DNA of 64,000 nt from JAUIAI01 sp045106815 (GCA_045106815.1 JBGCFG010000082.1:7644-71643), one strand, 5' to 3'. Shown: positions 17,108 through 29,100, counted from the stretch's first letter. Numbers and translations: made by a program. Notes: generated by a model not told the origin, from the sequence alone.

Positions 17108-17184
17108 GCGGCTGTAGCTCAGTTGGATAGAGTACCTGGCTACGAACCAGGGGGTCGTGAGTTCGAATCTTGCCAGCCGCGCCA
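17108..17184 (+). tRNA. tRNA-Arg(ACG)
   Basis: A 77-base cloverleaf. The acceptor stem GCGGCTG pairs with CAGCCGC; discriminator G is followed by an encoded CCA. The anticodon stem CCTGG/CCAGG encloses the loop CTACGAA, giving anticodon ACG (read as ICG after deamination, decoding CGU/CGC/CGA). The T arm contains GTTCGAATC and the D arm GCTCAGTTGGATAGAGT. Immediately followed by an intrinsic terminator. No integrase or duplicated 3' end was seen nearby, so it is not acting as an island attachment site here. Confidence 0.98.
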
Positions 17185-17192
17185 AGTTCCCG

Positions 17193-17227
17193 AAAAAGGG
17201 GTCCGGATAACCCGGACCCCTTTTTTT
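17193..17227 (+). terminator. Intrinsic terminator after tRNA-Arg
   Basis: GGGGTCCGG (17198-17206) pairs with CCGGACCCC (17212-17220) around ATAAC, followed by seven T. A five-A run before the stem means it can also terminate leftward transcription. Confidence 0.93.
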
Positions 17228-17274
17228 GTCACTGATGTGTCTCTGATGGCTCAAGCTGTTGTGGATTACCTCGC

Positions 17275-17835
17275 ATGCTCGCACCTACTCGTCTCCTACC
17301 CTACATTGAGCGGTTTTCCCGCGAGATCCTGAACGCTGCACAAGCACCCGAGCCCTTCTTCGTTAATCCTTTACCGCCAAGCGACTATGTCGCCCGTGTC
17401 GGACAGGACGCCTTTGAGTTAGTTGCCGCACATGTCTCAGTGGCTGGTGGCAATGCCGTCAATGGATGGGCGATTTGGGAGCGCCCCAACCTGTACCTTG
17501 AAGCGGAGTTCACCGCTATTTGGGCCCCACCCGGAGAACCGCCTGTCTACCTGCCCATTCCAGGACACCCCGCGCCGCGTATGCTGTTTTTGCCAGATCC
17601 GCAACGAAAGGCAAACGGAGATTACGTCGACAACAAACGCCGGTCTTTGACCAAGGACAAACGGGTCAACGATTACCTGCGCCTCAGCGAGCATCGGGTT
17701 GCGATGCTGCGCAAGGCCGGCTTGCGTAATAGTCATCAGGTGATTTCGAAGACAGATGAGATGCGCCGTATTGAGCACGACATCCGCGACTTGCTGAGCA
17801 AAATCAACGACAAATATGGCAGTTGGGGCGGGTAG
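17275..17835 (+). CDS. Conserved-looking hypothetical protein
   Basis: A 186-residue protein of unknown function. It has no signal peptide, membrane helix or Cys, and is rich in charged and aromatic residues. The middle contains WAIWERPNLYLEAEFTAIW and VYLPIPGHPAPRMLFLP. The C-terminal third is helical and strongly charged (KRRSLTKDKRVNDYLRL and DEMRRIEHDIRDLLSKI). It lies alone between the tRNA terminator and a REC-GGDEF-EAL gene. Codon character matches its neighbours, so it is probably a real gene. Confidence 0.55.
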   Translation: MLAPTRLLPYIERFSREILNAAQAPEPFFVNPLPPSDYVARVGQDAFELVAAHVSVAGGNAVNGWAIWERPNLYLEAEFTAIWAPPGEPPVYLPIPGHPAPRMLFLPDPQRKANGDYVDNKRRSLTKDKRVNDYLRLSEHRVAMLRKAGLRNSHQVISKTDEMRRIEHDIRDLLSKINDKYGSWGG

Positions 17836-17979
17836 TCGGTCAATTGATCGCCGACGAACAAACCCGCATCACCCACGCTTTTTGACCCATTCGAGGCAGA
17901 CCAAGCGCGGGATACTCCCCAGGCACACGATCTAAGCTCACATGCGCCGAAGGCTGGCGCGACCGCCCTGGGAAACTCA

Positions 17980-20118
17980 TTGACGTCTCAAGCCACCGTA
18001 CGGACCACGGCTGACATCCTGGTCATTGATGACGATACCGTTATTCGAACACTTGTTGAGGCCTACCTCACGAAGGCGGGCTTTTGTGTGCGAACGGCAG
18101 CTAGCGGAAAAGAGGGCTTGGCGTCTTTTGAACGCGACCCTGCTGGTGTCGTCCTGGTTGATGTGCGGATGCCCGAAATGAATGGCTATCAGGTTTGCGA
18201 AAACCTGCGCGCCACTGCAACCGGCCGTCATGTGCCAGTGCTCATCATGACAGGCACCGAAAGCCTTGAATCAGTCGAAGAGGCATTTGAAGCTGGCGCC
18301 ACCGACTTTGCAACCAAGCCGCTAAACCTCGGCCTACTTGTACACCGGCTGCGCTATATGCTGCGAACCTCCCGCACTGCCGAGCAACTGCGCGAGCGCG
18401 AGCAAAACCTGCTTGATTCTCAACGCATTGCTGGCCTGGGCGGATGGACTCGCTCAATATTAAACGGCCGCTTCACGCTCTCAGATGTGCTGGTTGAGCG
18501 GCTCGGCCTGCAAAGTGCCAGTCTTGACCATAGAGAGTTCATTCGTTATGTGCATCCCGAAGACCAGGTGCGGATTGCCAACGAACTCGACTCGCTTGCG
18601 GAGAATGAAGACAGCACTACGCTGGAATTCAGATGGATGAGTCCGATGGGCGCGGACTTGTTCCTAAACATGGAAGCGTACGAGCAATCTATTGCTCAGC
18701 AACACAGATCAATCCGAGAGGGTTTGATTCAGGACATCACAGAACAGCGGCGCGCAGAAAGCCAGATTCGTAACCTGGCTTACTACGACCCGACAACCAA
18801 ACTGGCCAACCGGACGATGCTGCAAGAGCAGCTACAAAAATTCGTCAGTGCGAGCCAGCGTGATCAGTCTCTGGTTGGCATTCTCCTGATCGACCTGGAT
18901 CACTTCAAGCGCATTAATGATACCTGGGGCCATCAGACTGGCGACCATGTCTTAACAGTCGTTGCCCAGCGTCTGACCAATTGCATACAGAATTCAGACC
19001 TGATTGACCACTCAGCGAAGGAAGGCTTTATTGGCCGGATGGGTGGCGATGAGTTTGTCGTACTTGCGTCGGGCCTGACAGGCCCCGAAGACGCTGCCAT
19101 GATTGCCGATCGCATCAACCGTGAACTCGCAGAACCATTGCAGCTTCATGAAACAGGTATCGTCCTTAACAGCAGTATCGGGATCAGCATCAGCCCGGAC
19201 AACGGCACCGACGCGCATACTTTATTGCGTCAGGCCGATGGCGCAATGTACGACGCGAAGCAACGTGGCCGGGACGGCTATCGTTTCTTTACCCCGGAAA
19301 TTCAGGCCAGAGCATATGAGCGACTCACGATGGAGATTCGCATTCGTGAGGCCTTGGGTAACGATGAGTTTCTGTTGCACTTTCAACCGAAGATCACACT
19401 CGACAGTGGGCGCATTGATTCACTCGAAGCGCTCGTTCGCTGGGGGCATCCCAAGCTCGGTCTCATAAGCCCTGGTGACTTTATCCCGATTGCGGAAGAT
19501 AGCGGGCTCATCGTGCCGCTCGGACAATGGGTGCTTGAAACAGCCTGCGCCGAAACCAAACAGTTGCAATCGACCATCGGCTATGACATTGGCGTCTCTG
19601 TCAATCTCTCAGCAATGCAAATGCGTCAACCCAATCTGGTCGAGATGGTCCACAAAGCAATCACTAAGTCGGGACTGGCCCCGGGATCGTTGGAGTTGGA
19701 ACTGACCGAGAGCATCCTGATGCAGGATGTCAATGCACCGACTGAACTGCTGGATCAGCTCAAAGCCCTGGGCATCAAATTGTCGATCGATGACTTTGGC
19801 ACTGGCTATTCTTCGTTGAGTTATCTCAAGCGCTTTCCAATTGACTCGCTCAAAATCGACCAGAGTTTCATTCGCGACCTTGAAACTGACTCCGATGATG
19901 CCGCCATCGTTGACGCGGCCATCACACTTGCTCACAAACTCCGCCTGAGTGTTGTCGCAGAAGGTGTCGAAACGGCTGAGCAGGAAGCGCACCTGCGCCA
20001 ACTCGATTGCGACGAGGTTCAGGGGTACTACTACAGCCGCCCATTGCCAATGAATCTGCTGATTCCGTGGCTTCGTGAAAAGGCGTCTGAGAGCGCCGCT
20101 CCTGCTCAGCGCCAGTGA
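17980..20118 (+). CDS. Response regulator with GGDEF and EAL domains
   Basis: A 712-residue cyclic di-GMP enzyme driven by phosphorylation. The REC domain (about 12-130) has acidic pocket IDDD, phosphoacceptor Asp61 and Lys113 (ATKPL). A PAS-like segment spans about 150-255. GGDEF at residues 355-359 is intact. No RxxD inhibitory site lies five residues upstream. The EAL domain starts at 483 (SLEALVRWGHP) and keeps DDFGTGYSSLSYLK and the C-terminal VVAEGVETAEQ, so both synthesis and hydrolysis are possible. The start is TTG 17980. The hybrid kinase gene begins seven bases after its stop and is the likely cognate partner. Confidence 0.93.
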   Translation: MTSQATVRTTADILVIDDDTVIRTLVEAYLTKAGFCVRTAASGKEGLASFERDPAGVVLVDVRMPEMNGYQVCENLRATATGRHVPVLIMTGTESLESVEEAFEAGATDFATKPLNLGLLVHRLRYMLRTSRTAEQLREREQNLLDSQRIAGLGGWTRSILNGRFTLSDVLVERLGLQSASLDHREFIRYVHPEDQVRIANELDSLAENEDSTTLEFRWMSPMGADLFLNMEAYEQSIAQQHRSIREGLIQDITEQRRAESQIRNLAYYDPTTKLANRTMLQEQLQKFVSASQRDQSLVGILLIDLDHFKRINDTWGHQTGDHVLTVVAQRLTNCIQNSDLIDHSAKEGFIGRMGGDEFVVLASGLTGPEDAAMIADRINRELAEPLQLHETGIVLNSSIGISISPDNGTDAHTLLRQADGAMYDAKQRGRDGYRFFTPEIQARAYERLTMEIRIREALGNDEFLLHFQPKITLDSGRIDSLEALVRWGHPKLGLISPGDFIPIAEDSGLIVPLGQWVLETACAETKQLQSTIGYDIGVSVNLSAMQMRQPNLVEMVHKAITKSGLAPGSLELELTESILMQDVNAPTELLDQLKALGIKLSIDDFGTGYSSLSYLKRFPIDSLKIDQSFIRDLETDSDDAAIVDAAITLAHKLRLSVVAEGVETAEQEAHLRQLDCDEVQGYYYSRPLPMNLLIPWLREKASESAAPAQRQ

Positions 20119-20125
20119 CCGGTAA

Positions 20126-23100
20126 ATGAGCCAATCTGTGACGGCGCAGCCAACACCATCGTCAGCGCGCGCGCGAGGCAGCTACCTGTTTTCAGGACTT
20201 ATCCTGGCGGCTGGCCTGGCGCTTACGTTTGTGACGAATCAGGCTATCAACATTCAGGCGCTCAAACAGGCCGAGATAGCGCATCAGAGTCAAGCAGACA
20301 TGTTTGGCCTGCGAGTCGAGAAAAAATTTATCGCTTTCCAGCAACTCCTGAGGAGCGCGCAGTCCTTTTTAGCCACCTCCGATGAAATTGAGATAAACCA
20401 GTGGCGGCGATTTACCTCGACTCTTCGTCTCGAAGCCGCTTTCCCTGGCGCCGTAGCCGTTGGTTATTCAACACAGAAAAACACTTCTGAAAACAGCGAT
20501 TTGCACTCGGTTGGCCGATATCTCATGCCACTAACCAATAGTAATCGGCACCTCATTGGATATGATTTAGCCAGCATTGAGAGCCAACGCTCAGCGATGA
20601 TACGAGCCCGTGATTTTGCCCAAATCAGCTTATCGACTAAAGTAGATTTGCGCCCACTCGTGGGAGTCAACTCTCCATCTGGATTAGTCATGTATGCGCC
20701 CGTCTATCGCGGCGGCGAAACACCTGACTGGATAGCCGCCCGCCGATCTCGCTTACTGGGGTTTGTTTACCTAGTCATAGACGATGCGCGAATTTTCAAA
20801 ACCACACTCAAGACCTTTGGTGCCGAAATCGCAGACCTCTATCTGTACGACGGCCCTGGCGATGGCACAGGCACACTGCTCGAAAAGCACACTGGTACGC
20901 TTGAACCTGACGAAACCAAGCGCTTTCATGCCAAGGTTTTCGTTGCCGGACGATCACTGACCGTTAGCCAATCAGCCCCTGCAAAGAGTGAGCTTGATCA
21001 CAGACCGTTAGCTATCAGCATCAAGATTGGTGGCCTGCTCCTTAGCTTGCTACTTGCTCTGACTTCCTGGTTTCAGATTGCTGGCCAACGCCGTGAGCGG
21101 CAGCTTATTTCACTCAATGAACAACTGGTCTGGACCCAGCGACAGGCGGAACGAGCGAACTTAGCCAAATCAGCGTTTCTAGCGACCATGAGCCATGAGA
21201 TTCGCACACCAATGAACGGCGTGATTGGCATGATCGATGTGCTCGCTTCAAGCAAGTTGACGCCCGGGCAGCAAGAAAATATCCGCACGGTGCGCCAATC
21301 CGGACTGTCGCTACTCAACCTCATTGACGACATCCTGGATTTTTCAAAGATCGAGTCTGACATGCTCGATATCGAGCGCATCGAATTCGAGCTGGAGACC
21401 CTGGTGCGTGAGGTAAGCCATAGCTTGTTTACTATTGCAGCGGACAATCAGGTTCGCCTGAGCCTTTTCCTCGACCCGCGTCTGCCCGCTTCGGTATGGG
21501 GTGATCCAACAAGACTCAAGCAGATTCTGTTTAATCTGGTTGGGAATGCGATTAAGTTCAGTTCAAAGAATCTCGACAAAACTGGGCATGTTTCGCTACG
21601 CTTTCTGCCTGACGCCGAGTGCAACAAGACCGTCCAGATCGAGATAATCGACAACGGGATTGGTATGGCACCTGAAACCATTGAAACACTGTTCGATGCG
21701 TTCACGCAGGCTGAAGTCTCAACGACCCGTCGCTTTGGCGGATCAGGGCTGGGGCTTGCGATTTGCAAACGCCTTATCAATATGGCTGACGGTCATATCG
21801 CAGTGGACAGTGAATTGCACTGCGGATCAGAATTTTCGATTCGCTTGCCGATGCTTGCCCAAACAGCACAAAGCACCCCAGTCCCCGCCGACCTTGAGGG
21901 CGTCGTTTGCGTACTCCTTCACAACGAAAACAGTCCGGTCGCTGACCTGCAACACTATTTGACAGCCGCTGGCGCCAAGACTTACCTGGCGCAAACCCTA
22001 ATTGAATTGAATGATCTTTTGCTGAAGCAGCGTCGCTGCCCAACTGTTGTCGTTGGTGCGCCGATGGACTTGACCGACCATTACACAGATCTCTCATCGC
22101 GGCTCGATTGCGGCGAGTGTTTGGACCAGGTATTAATACTGCGCGCTGGTTTGCAACGTGCCACGCTGACGTCTGAAAGCGCAGTGCCAGAAGACCGATC
22201 AGCCATCTGTCTGAGTCGGCTCGACTTATTACCAGGCAGCTTTATCGCGTGGGCCGCGAGTATCGCCGGCTTAAGGCAGTCGCCAGATGAAGTTCAAGCA
22301 GCCCAGCTGCTAGACAAGCCTCAGACAACTGCGGAAATACCGATTGACGACAATCCTAGCTTCAAAGCCAAAATACTGGTGGCTGAAGATGAACCAATCA
22401 ACCAACAAGTCATTACACGACAACTGGAGATTCTTGGCTACGAGGTGGATGTTGCCAATAACGGCGTTGATGCGCTCCAGTCCTTCCATGCCAGTACCTA
22501 CACGCTGGTTCTCACCGATTTGCACATGCCAGACATGGACGGTTATGAGTTAACGCGCGCGATTCGCCGAGCACAAGCATCCACGGTAAGAACACCCATT
22601 CTCATGCTGTCCGCCAACGCAATCAATGGCGAAAGCGCGCGCGCAGAATCAGAGGGGGTGGACGAGTACTTGACCAAGCCCATTCAAATTGAGGTGCTTA
22701 AAGAAGCGCTTGGCAGATGGATTGCCGGGCAAGCCACGTCCCGCCAGCCCGAGAAGAATCCTGAAAACACGCCAAGCAGATGGGAGCACGACGAAACTGA
22801 GGCCCCCCCCACGCTGGATCCTGACGTCCTGAAGGGACTGGTAGATGGCGACCAAGCGATGGCAAGCTCCGTCACGCAGGCATTTCGGCATTCAATCACC
22901 AGCGCCAAACATGAAATGACTGCTGCGCAGTCCGCTCGCGACCAGAAGCAGATACGAGAGATTGCCCACCGCCTGAAGTCATCAGCCAGGACAGTCGGTG
23001 CGCTCGCTTTGGAAGAGGTTTGCGCCCAACTCGAAATAGCGGCAGAGCAACACAATGCTGAGGCCACTCAGACACTCTTGACGAGATTTGATGATGCCTG

Positions 23101-23152
23101 CGCGGACGTGTGTGCCGCTATTGAAGCGCATTTGGAGAGTGCGATTCAATAG
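20126..23152 (+). CDS. CHASE-domain hybrid histidine kinase with receiver and HPt
   Basis: A 1008-residue membrane sensor. Membrane helix 1 is at about 20-40, a periplasmic CHASE domain at about 60-295, helix 2 at about 297-316, then a short coiled coil. HisKA carries His357 (ATMSHEIRTPMNG). HATPase has N box LFNLVGNAIKFS, G1 DNGIGM and G2 GGSGLGLAI. A degenerate receiver-like stretch precedes the true REC (KILVAEDEP, phosphoacceptor Asp798 in LTDLHMPDMDG). The C-terminal HPt has His948 (IAHRLKSSA). This is a full four-step phosphorelay, probably feeding the upstream REC-GGDEF-EAL protein. The ligand is unknown; CHASE domains sense small extracellular molecules. Confidence 0.94.
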   Translation: MSQSVTAQPTPSSARARGSYLFSGLILAAGLALTFVTNQAINIQALKQAEIAHQSQADMFGLRVEKKFIAFQQLLRSAQSFLATSDEIEINQWRRFTSTLRLEAAFPGAVAVGYSTQKNTSENSDLHSVGRYLMPLTNSNRHLIGYDLASIESQRSAMIRARDFAQISLSTKVDLRPLVGVNSPSGLVMYAPVYRGGETPDWIAARRSRLLGFVYLVIDDARIFKTTLKTFGAEIADLYLYDGPGDGTGTLLEKHTGTLEPDETKRFHAKVFVAGRSLTVSQSAPAKSELDHRPLAISIKIGGLLLSLLLALTSWFQIAGQRRERQLISLNEQLVWTQRQAERANLAKSAFLATMSHEIRTPMNGVIGMIDVLASSKLTPGQQENIRTVRQSGLSLLNLIDDILDFSKIESDMLDIERIEFELETLVREVSHSLFTIAADNQVRLSLFLDPRLPASVWGDPTRLKQILFNLVGNAIKFSSKNLDKTGHVSLRFLPDAECNKTVQIEIIDNGIGMAPETIETLFDAFTQAEVSTTRRFGGSGLGLAICKRLINMADGHIAVDSELHCGSEFSIRLPMLAQTAQSTPVPADLEGVVCVLLHNENSPVADLQHYLTAAGAKTYLAQTLIELNDLLLKQRRCPTVVVGAPMDLTDHYTDLSSRLDCGECLDQVLILRAGLQRATLTSESAVPEDRSAICLSRLDLLPGSFIAWAASIAGLRQSPDEVQAAQLLDKPQTTAEIPIDDNPSFKAKILVAEDEPINQQVITRQLEILGYEVDVANNGVDALQSFHASTYTLVLTDLHMPDMDGYELTRAIRRAQASTVRTPILMLSANAINGESARAESEGVDEYLTKPIQIEVLKEALGRWIAGQATSRQPEKNPENTPSRWEHDETEAPPTLDPDVLKGLVDGDQAMASSVTQAFRHSITSAKHEMTAAQSARDQKQIREIAHRLKSSARTVGALALEEVCAQLEIAAEQHNAEATQTLLTRFDDACADVCAAIEAHLESAIQ

Positions 23153-23194
23153 GCTACTTAATAGGCAGGCCCTTCACCTTTCGATACTGAATTC

Positions 23195-26100
23195 TCAGGG
23201 AGTGCAGCCTTCTTTCGCCATCGAGACCTGATCAATCCGTAATGTTCTGCCAGCGTCCGCATAAAACCATAGCTGAGCAGTCACGGACCCGATCGGCGCG
23301 AGGCCAGAAACGGTCACTAGGCTGTAAACGTCTAAGCGCTCAATCGTTTGAATCTCATCAGAGAGCTTTGCCCCATTTGCATCAATGAAGTTGATGCCGA
23401 CGCCGCTCCAACCGCTGTTACCCACTGAGCTTACCTGAGCAGAGGACAGATAGTTAAGGCCAGGCTCAACCGCAAGTTCATAGCTTACCCATCCATCGGT
23501 CACAGCATAGGCTTGCTGGCCCTCGGGTGCATTGCCAACCAGGCTTGGCGACGTACTGCTTGACCAGCCAGCATCCCCCGTTTCGAAGCCGCTGTTGAGC
23601 ACCAGGTTACACTCTGGCGACTCTGTTGGGCCGCCTGGGCATTGCACATTTCGAAAGTCCAGCGCATCCAGAGTGAGCAACCGGTCTGTATCTGTGTAGA
23701 ACCAAACTCGTGCTGACGCGGTTTGCGCCGGTGGGTTCAGGTTAAGCGTCAGGCGGCCTGCGGATTGTGTCGGTTCAAGCGACCGGACCTGCTCGCCTAG
23801 TTCAATCCCATCGGCATCAAGAAAATCCACCCCTACGCCACTCCAGCCGTTGCCAGTAGCACTCAGATAGTCGCCGCTCAGAACGTATTGAGCTAACGGC
23901 TCGATTTGAACCGTCGAGCTTATCCACCCACCGCTGAACTGTAGTGAGGTGTCTGTTCCCAGCACATTGGCAACCAATACAGGCACAACGGATGAGGCCC
24001 ATCCCTGAGCACCCAGCTCGAAGTCACCATTGCTGAGTAAGTTGCAGGACGCTCCCGCGTCTGCTCGCAGTACGCTCCAGGTAAACATGCCGCTACCAGC
24101 GCTTCGTCCATCGTTAACGGTGACGGTCACGTCCCGACTGCCAGCTTGAGTAAATTGCCCTGATATCAACCCGGAAGCGGGATCAATACTGAGCCCCGCC
24201 GGCAGGTTGACAGCGCTGTAGCTCAGGTTATCGCCGTCAGGATCAATGCCCGTAATCGCCAGCGAGACGCTGTCGCCAACCTGACCAGACTGATTGCCAG
24301 GATTCTGGATGATCGGGGTGCCGTTTGCGCCCCCTTCGTCCACGCAATCCACCAGTCGCAAGTCAAGATCGTCCAGTTCGATCGAACGTCCCGTCTCTGC
24401 AAAGAACCAAATGCGCATCGATGACGTGTTCGCAGGTACCTGGGCAGGTATGTCAAAGGCCGTGTAAGCATCCACTGCCGCCAGTGTGCGGACCGTTTCA
24501 CCTATCTCCTGTCCATTCGTATCAATGAAGTCGATGCCCACGCCAGCCCATCCGGCATTGCCAAAGCTTCGATAAAAGCCTGAGAGACGGTACTGCGCCT
24601 GCGGCGTCGCTGCAATCAACTGGCTCAGGTAGCCCGCCTCAAATCGGAGGGCTGCATTGCCGGCGTACGCTTGATTAATCAATGCCGGCGAAGCGTTGCT
24701 CTGCCATTGCCCAAGACCTGACTCGAAATTCCCATCGAGCAAACGATTGCACGAAAGGCCGCCACCACTCATTCCTATTGCCGGGTCCAATGGATCAGCA
24801 TCGACAGCATCCGCCACGCCATCGTTGTCATCATCCGGGTCGGCATTGTTACCGATGCCATCGTTATCCGTGTCCACAGACTCCAATGGATCATTCGGAA
24901 ATGCATCGCTCCCATCATTGACACCATCGTTATCATCGTCCGGATCCGTCGAATCAGGCAGACCATCGCCGTCACTATCCAGCTCGGGAGCGGCCGTCTC
25001 GTCATCATCAATCTGCTTGAGGTAACTCACTAGTTGGCGCATGTCCTGAGCACTCACCTCATTGCTGTCAAATGGCAAACCGGGTGCCCGGTGTGCAAGT
25101 ACTGCTTCATCCAGGGTGGATGCTGAACCGTCGTGCAAGTAAGGGGCTGTGGCCCAAACCCCACGCAGCGTTGGCGTATCCAGCCCTGACAGCGCCAAGC
25201 CTGCGCGCTGTCCTGTTGCCGAATCGACTGTGCCAATGTCGTGAAGGCGTCCCTGAGGACTATCAGTAAAGGTTTGTCCGCTATGACAAGTCTGACAACC
25301 AAGCGACTGGAAAACATCGCGCCCGTCTGCCGCAGCTGCTGTCAGCGTGCCAGAGGCATCACGCCAGGGGCTACGCCCTACGGAACTGAGAGACGTCACG
25401 TAAGTCGCCATCGCATCCAAGTCAGCACTAAGACCCGCCTTGCTTTGCCCAAGCGCATCGCTCGTTCGCGAAAAATCAACATCGGACATCAGGCCTGTGC
25501 CGCCAAATAGAACGCGAATATCCTGCTCGAAGTCATGCACTTCATCGAAGTTCGCGCTCCAGTGCAAACGACCATGGCCTGTGCCGGCCTTGCCGCGTAA
25601 ATCAATGGTGTTTCGAACACCCTCGCCTATCTGGGACAGATCCCAACTGCGGCCATCATGACCGCCATCGCTGTGGCACGACGCACAACTCACGTAGTTG
25701 TCTCGCGCGAGACGGTTGTCGGCCGCATCATAGAAAAGCTGCTTACCGCGAAGTACCTGCGGGGGGAGCAAGTCAGCGACAATCGTCTGCGTCGTGCCCA
25801 GGGGGGTTGCAACGATGCTGTTGCCAGTCAGCACATCCGTAATGTCAAGCCGGCTCACCGTTCGATCCATAAAATTTTGAACAAACAGGATCGCACCGTT
25901 TGCAGACAATGCCAGACCCTGCGGCGCCCGACCAACGGGAATTCTCGTCACAGAGAAACCCAGCACCAGGTCATAGACCACCACTTCACGACTTGTCTCC
26001 AAGGCGATGAACAAGGTTCGCCCGTCCTCAGTGAGAACGGCAGCGCTGGCCAGACTGGCATTATCGTGATCAATCCGGATAGCCGGATTTTCTGTGTTGG

Positions 26101-29100
26101 TGCGTAGGTCTAGCCGAGAGGTCACGGCGCGCACGCGATGATCAAAACTAAGTGCCTGTCCCGTGCGAGCCAGACCGCCGGCAATATTGTCTTGTTTGGA
26201 CGGCAGATAGGCACGCAAGCCGTCTGTGGAAATGACGGGCGCATGGAGGTAGTTAGGGAGGCCGGGGCCACTTTGCTCTCCTGCAGCCACAGACTGGTAC
26301 CCAAGCGCTATGGGATCAAGAAGGTTCATACCAGTTGTCTCGACTCGCTCAACCCTTGCCTGCTGACCAGCCGTCGGCATAGTGTTAGTCGATTCGCCTG
26401 TCTGATGTGGCGTGATGAAGAGCGGTGCGTATAGCATCTGCCCATCCGGACTAATGGCGAGATGGCGAGGCGTGCCGGTCAAGCGCGTAACGCCCAGGAT
26501 CGCCCCATTGGCCGGGCTTACTTTGATGACATCATGGGTTGCCTCTAGCGCCACGAACAAACCGCCTCCAGCGGACGACACCACAATGCCGTGAGGTCTT
26601 GTATTGGGCGGTAGCGACAACTCACGCACTACTGACAAACCGGCAATGTCAATTTCCGAGAGACTCGCAGATGCCTTATTGACTACGACGATACGATTCG
26701 AATCAAGCTGCGCGAGAGACTGCGGTTGATCGCCCACTGAAATCTCTCTGACCAGCGAGCCTGTTGAATCAATAATCGAAACAGAGTTGTTATCTGGATT
26801 GACGGTCCAGACTGTCTCTGTGTTCCCCTGACCCATCACGAGAATTGACGTTGAGTTCAAGACGGGCGCCGGTGCCGATAATGCAGAACGATCCGCATCA
26901 TCAGGAAAGACATCAGCATTGTCGCCAACACCATCGCCGTCACGGTCTGACGACTCGTCCGGATCATCGGGAAATGCGTCATTTCTGTCCGGCACGCCAT
27001 CAGCATCAGCATCAGGCAGCGTGGTATCGTTCAGCGCCTTTATTGGAATGGACTGCCTTGGCCCGACCGGACCGGCATAGCTCACGGTAAGCCGCTCCCC
27101 ACCGCCGCGCTCGAAATAGGTCACAACGATGTCATGCGTGCCGGCCGCCAGTTCTACCCGGCCACTCTCAGTGACAACGCCATGTAGGCCGTCATTATCG
27201 ACAATCAATTCACCATTGATGAAAAGCTGACTACCGTCGTCGCTAGCTGTGAAGAAGGTATATTCGCCCGCGATGTCGATGTTGAGGCGCCCCGTAAATC
27301 GAAAACCGAACTGGTCGTTTCGCGTTCGCGGCGTCAGACCAAACTGGTTAAGGCGCCCTGACTTAACAGGCGTCAGCTCATCAAAATCGGGCAGCGCTGA
27401 CCAGGTGCCATGAAAATACTCAAATGAAATGTCTGCCGGCAAACCTGGGTCTGTGGGCTGTGGGTCTGAGTTATCCCCCAGGCCATCGCCATCAGAATCA
27501 AGCTGTTCATTTGCATCAGTCGGAAACGCATCGGTATTGTCCCCAACCCCGTCTCCGTCGGTATCGGTTGACTCATTCGGATCGTTGGGAAATTCATCGT
27601 CAAGATCGATTACGCCATCGCCGTCTGCATCGATCCGGCGAACCTGGATGGTGTGCCCCACTGATGGGTGTCCGTTTGCGTCAATGGCGAACAACCAATA
27701 GTAGCCAGGGATCAACACGTTGGGGTTGGCCTCGATATTGAGTTGGTAATCTCCGTTGCCGCCACTTGCAATCTCAACACGGAGATGACGCTGATCCGTG
27801 TTCATCGCATGCGTCACAGCGGACAATCTGACCAGACTGAAACGCTCAACAGGCACTGAGGTCTGCACGCTGATCGTTTGGGCCGCCGCCGTCTCCAGCG
27901 GTGCACTGGTAATCACAGGGCGATCAGCGAGCGTGCCATCCGTCTTGAACAGGTATGGCGGTGAGAAAATCTGACCATCGCGATGGTTGGCGTTGCACGA
28001 ACCACAACCGCCGCCTCCAGCAGCCAGTACGCGACCATCCTGCAACAGCAATGTGGTGGAGTGATAGTTGCGCGGCTTGCTCATACCCGCCGTCATGCGC
28101 CACTGATTGGTATCCGGATTCCAGATTTCGCCGGTGTAGACCGAACCGTCGTCCGTAAAGATCCGGCCCAGTACGTTGCCCCCAATGATCAAAACCTCGC
28201 CTGTGGGCAAGGTGACTGCATCTGCGTTGGAGCGGGGCATGGTCGTTGGCTGACCTTGCGTCACGACCGGTGCCGCCCCGTTCAGATCAACGCGGTAGAC
28301 GTCGTTGATGTCGGTTGCCGAGCCTTGAGTTCGGTCGTAACCACCCACCAGCAACACCTTTCCTTTGCCATAGGTGGCGATGTTGCCGTACATGCGACCG
28401 CGATCACCAGCCGGTTGCCCAAGCGATTGGGTTGAGCCTACGCCGTTCGCGTTAAACAGATGCCAGGTGGGCATGGGACCTGCCTGAAACACCTCGCCAC
28501 TGGGGGCAACCGCGGTGTGCGCCCACCACTCCACGTTATGACCTGTGTTTGCTCTGGGTCGCGCATTGTTGGCGTTTTGTTCGTCGACAAGCGTCTGCAT
28601 CGATGTACCAGTCGTCAGCGTCCAGATATTTTTGTCTGGGTCGTATCGCTCCGCCGTGTTCCCGGCATCCTTGGCATGGGAGATCCAGGTATGCCCCCCC
28701 GGCAGAGTTAAATGTGAGCCATACCACCGACTGCGGTTCATCAGCGCGCGCGAACGCCACTCGCCTGTCTTCCAGTCATAGACACTTGTGCGTCTATCGC
28801 TCGGGTTGCCACCGGCTGCGATGAGATTGCCATCCTCCAGCATCGACACGCCGGCGCAGAACATGTCGTGCGCCGGATTATCTATGGACTCAAACTGACC
28901 TGTCATCGGATCGAAGACTGAAGCGTGCGTAAACTCCCGATTGGACGGAAACGCATTGATTTCGGTTGAAGACCACGTGAGAACTTTGCCGTTGGGCATG
29001 GCGCCTGCGGAGATGGCGATTTCGGGCCATTCGATGACCTCTCCCCATCGACCAACTTCGTGGGTCGCGAAGGCCACGGGAACATTGGTACTTGAGAATC

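Noticed and set aside
17108..17184. tRNA-Arg as an integration site for a mobile island
   Set aside because: No integrase, transposase or repeated tRNA 3' end was seen on either side, and the neighbouring genes look like ordinary chromosomal genes.
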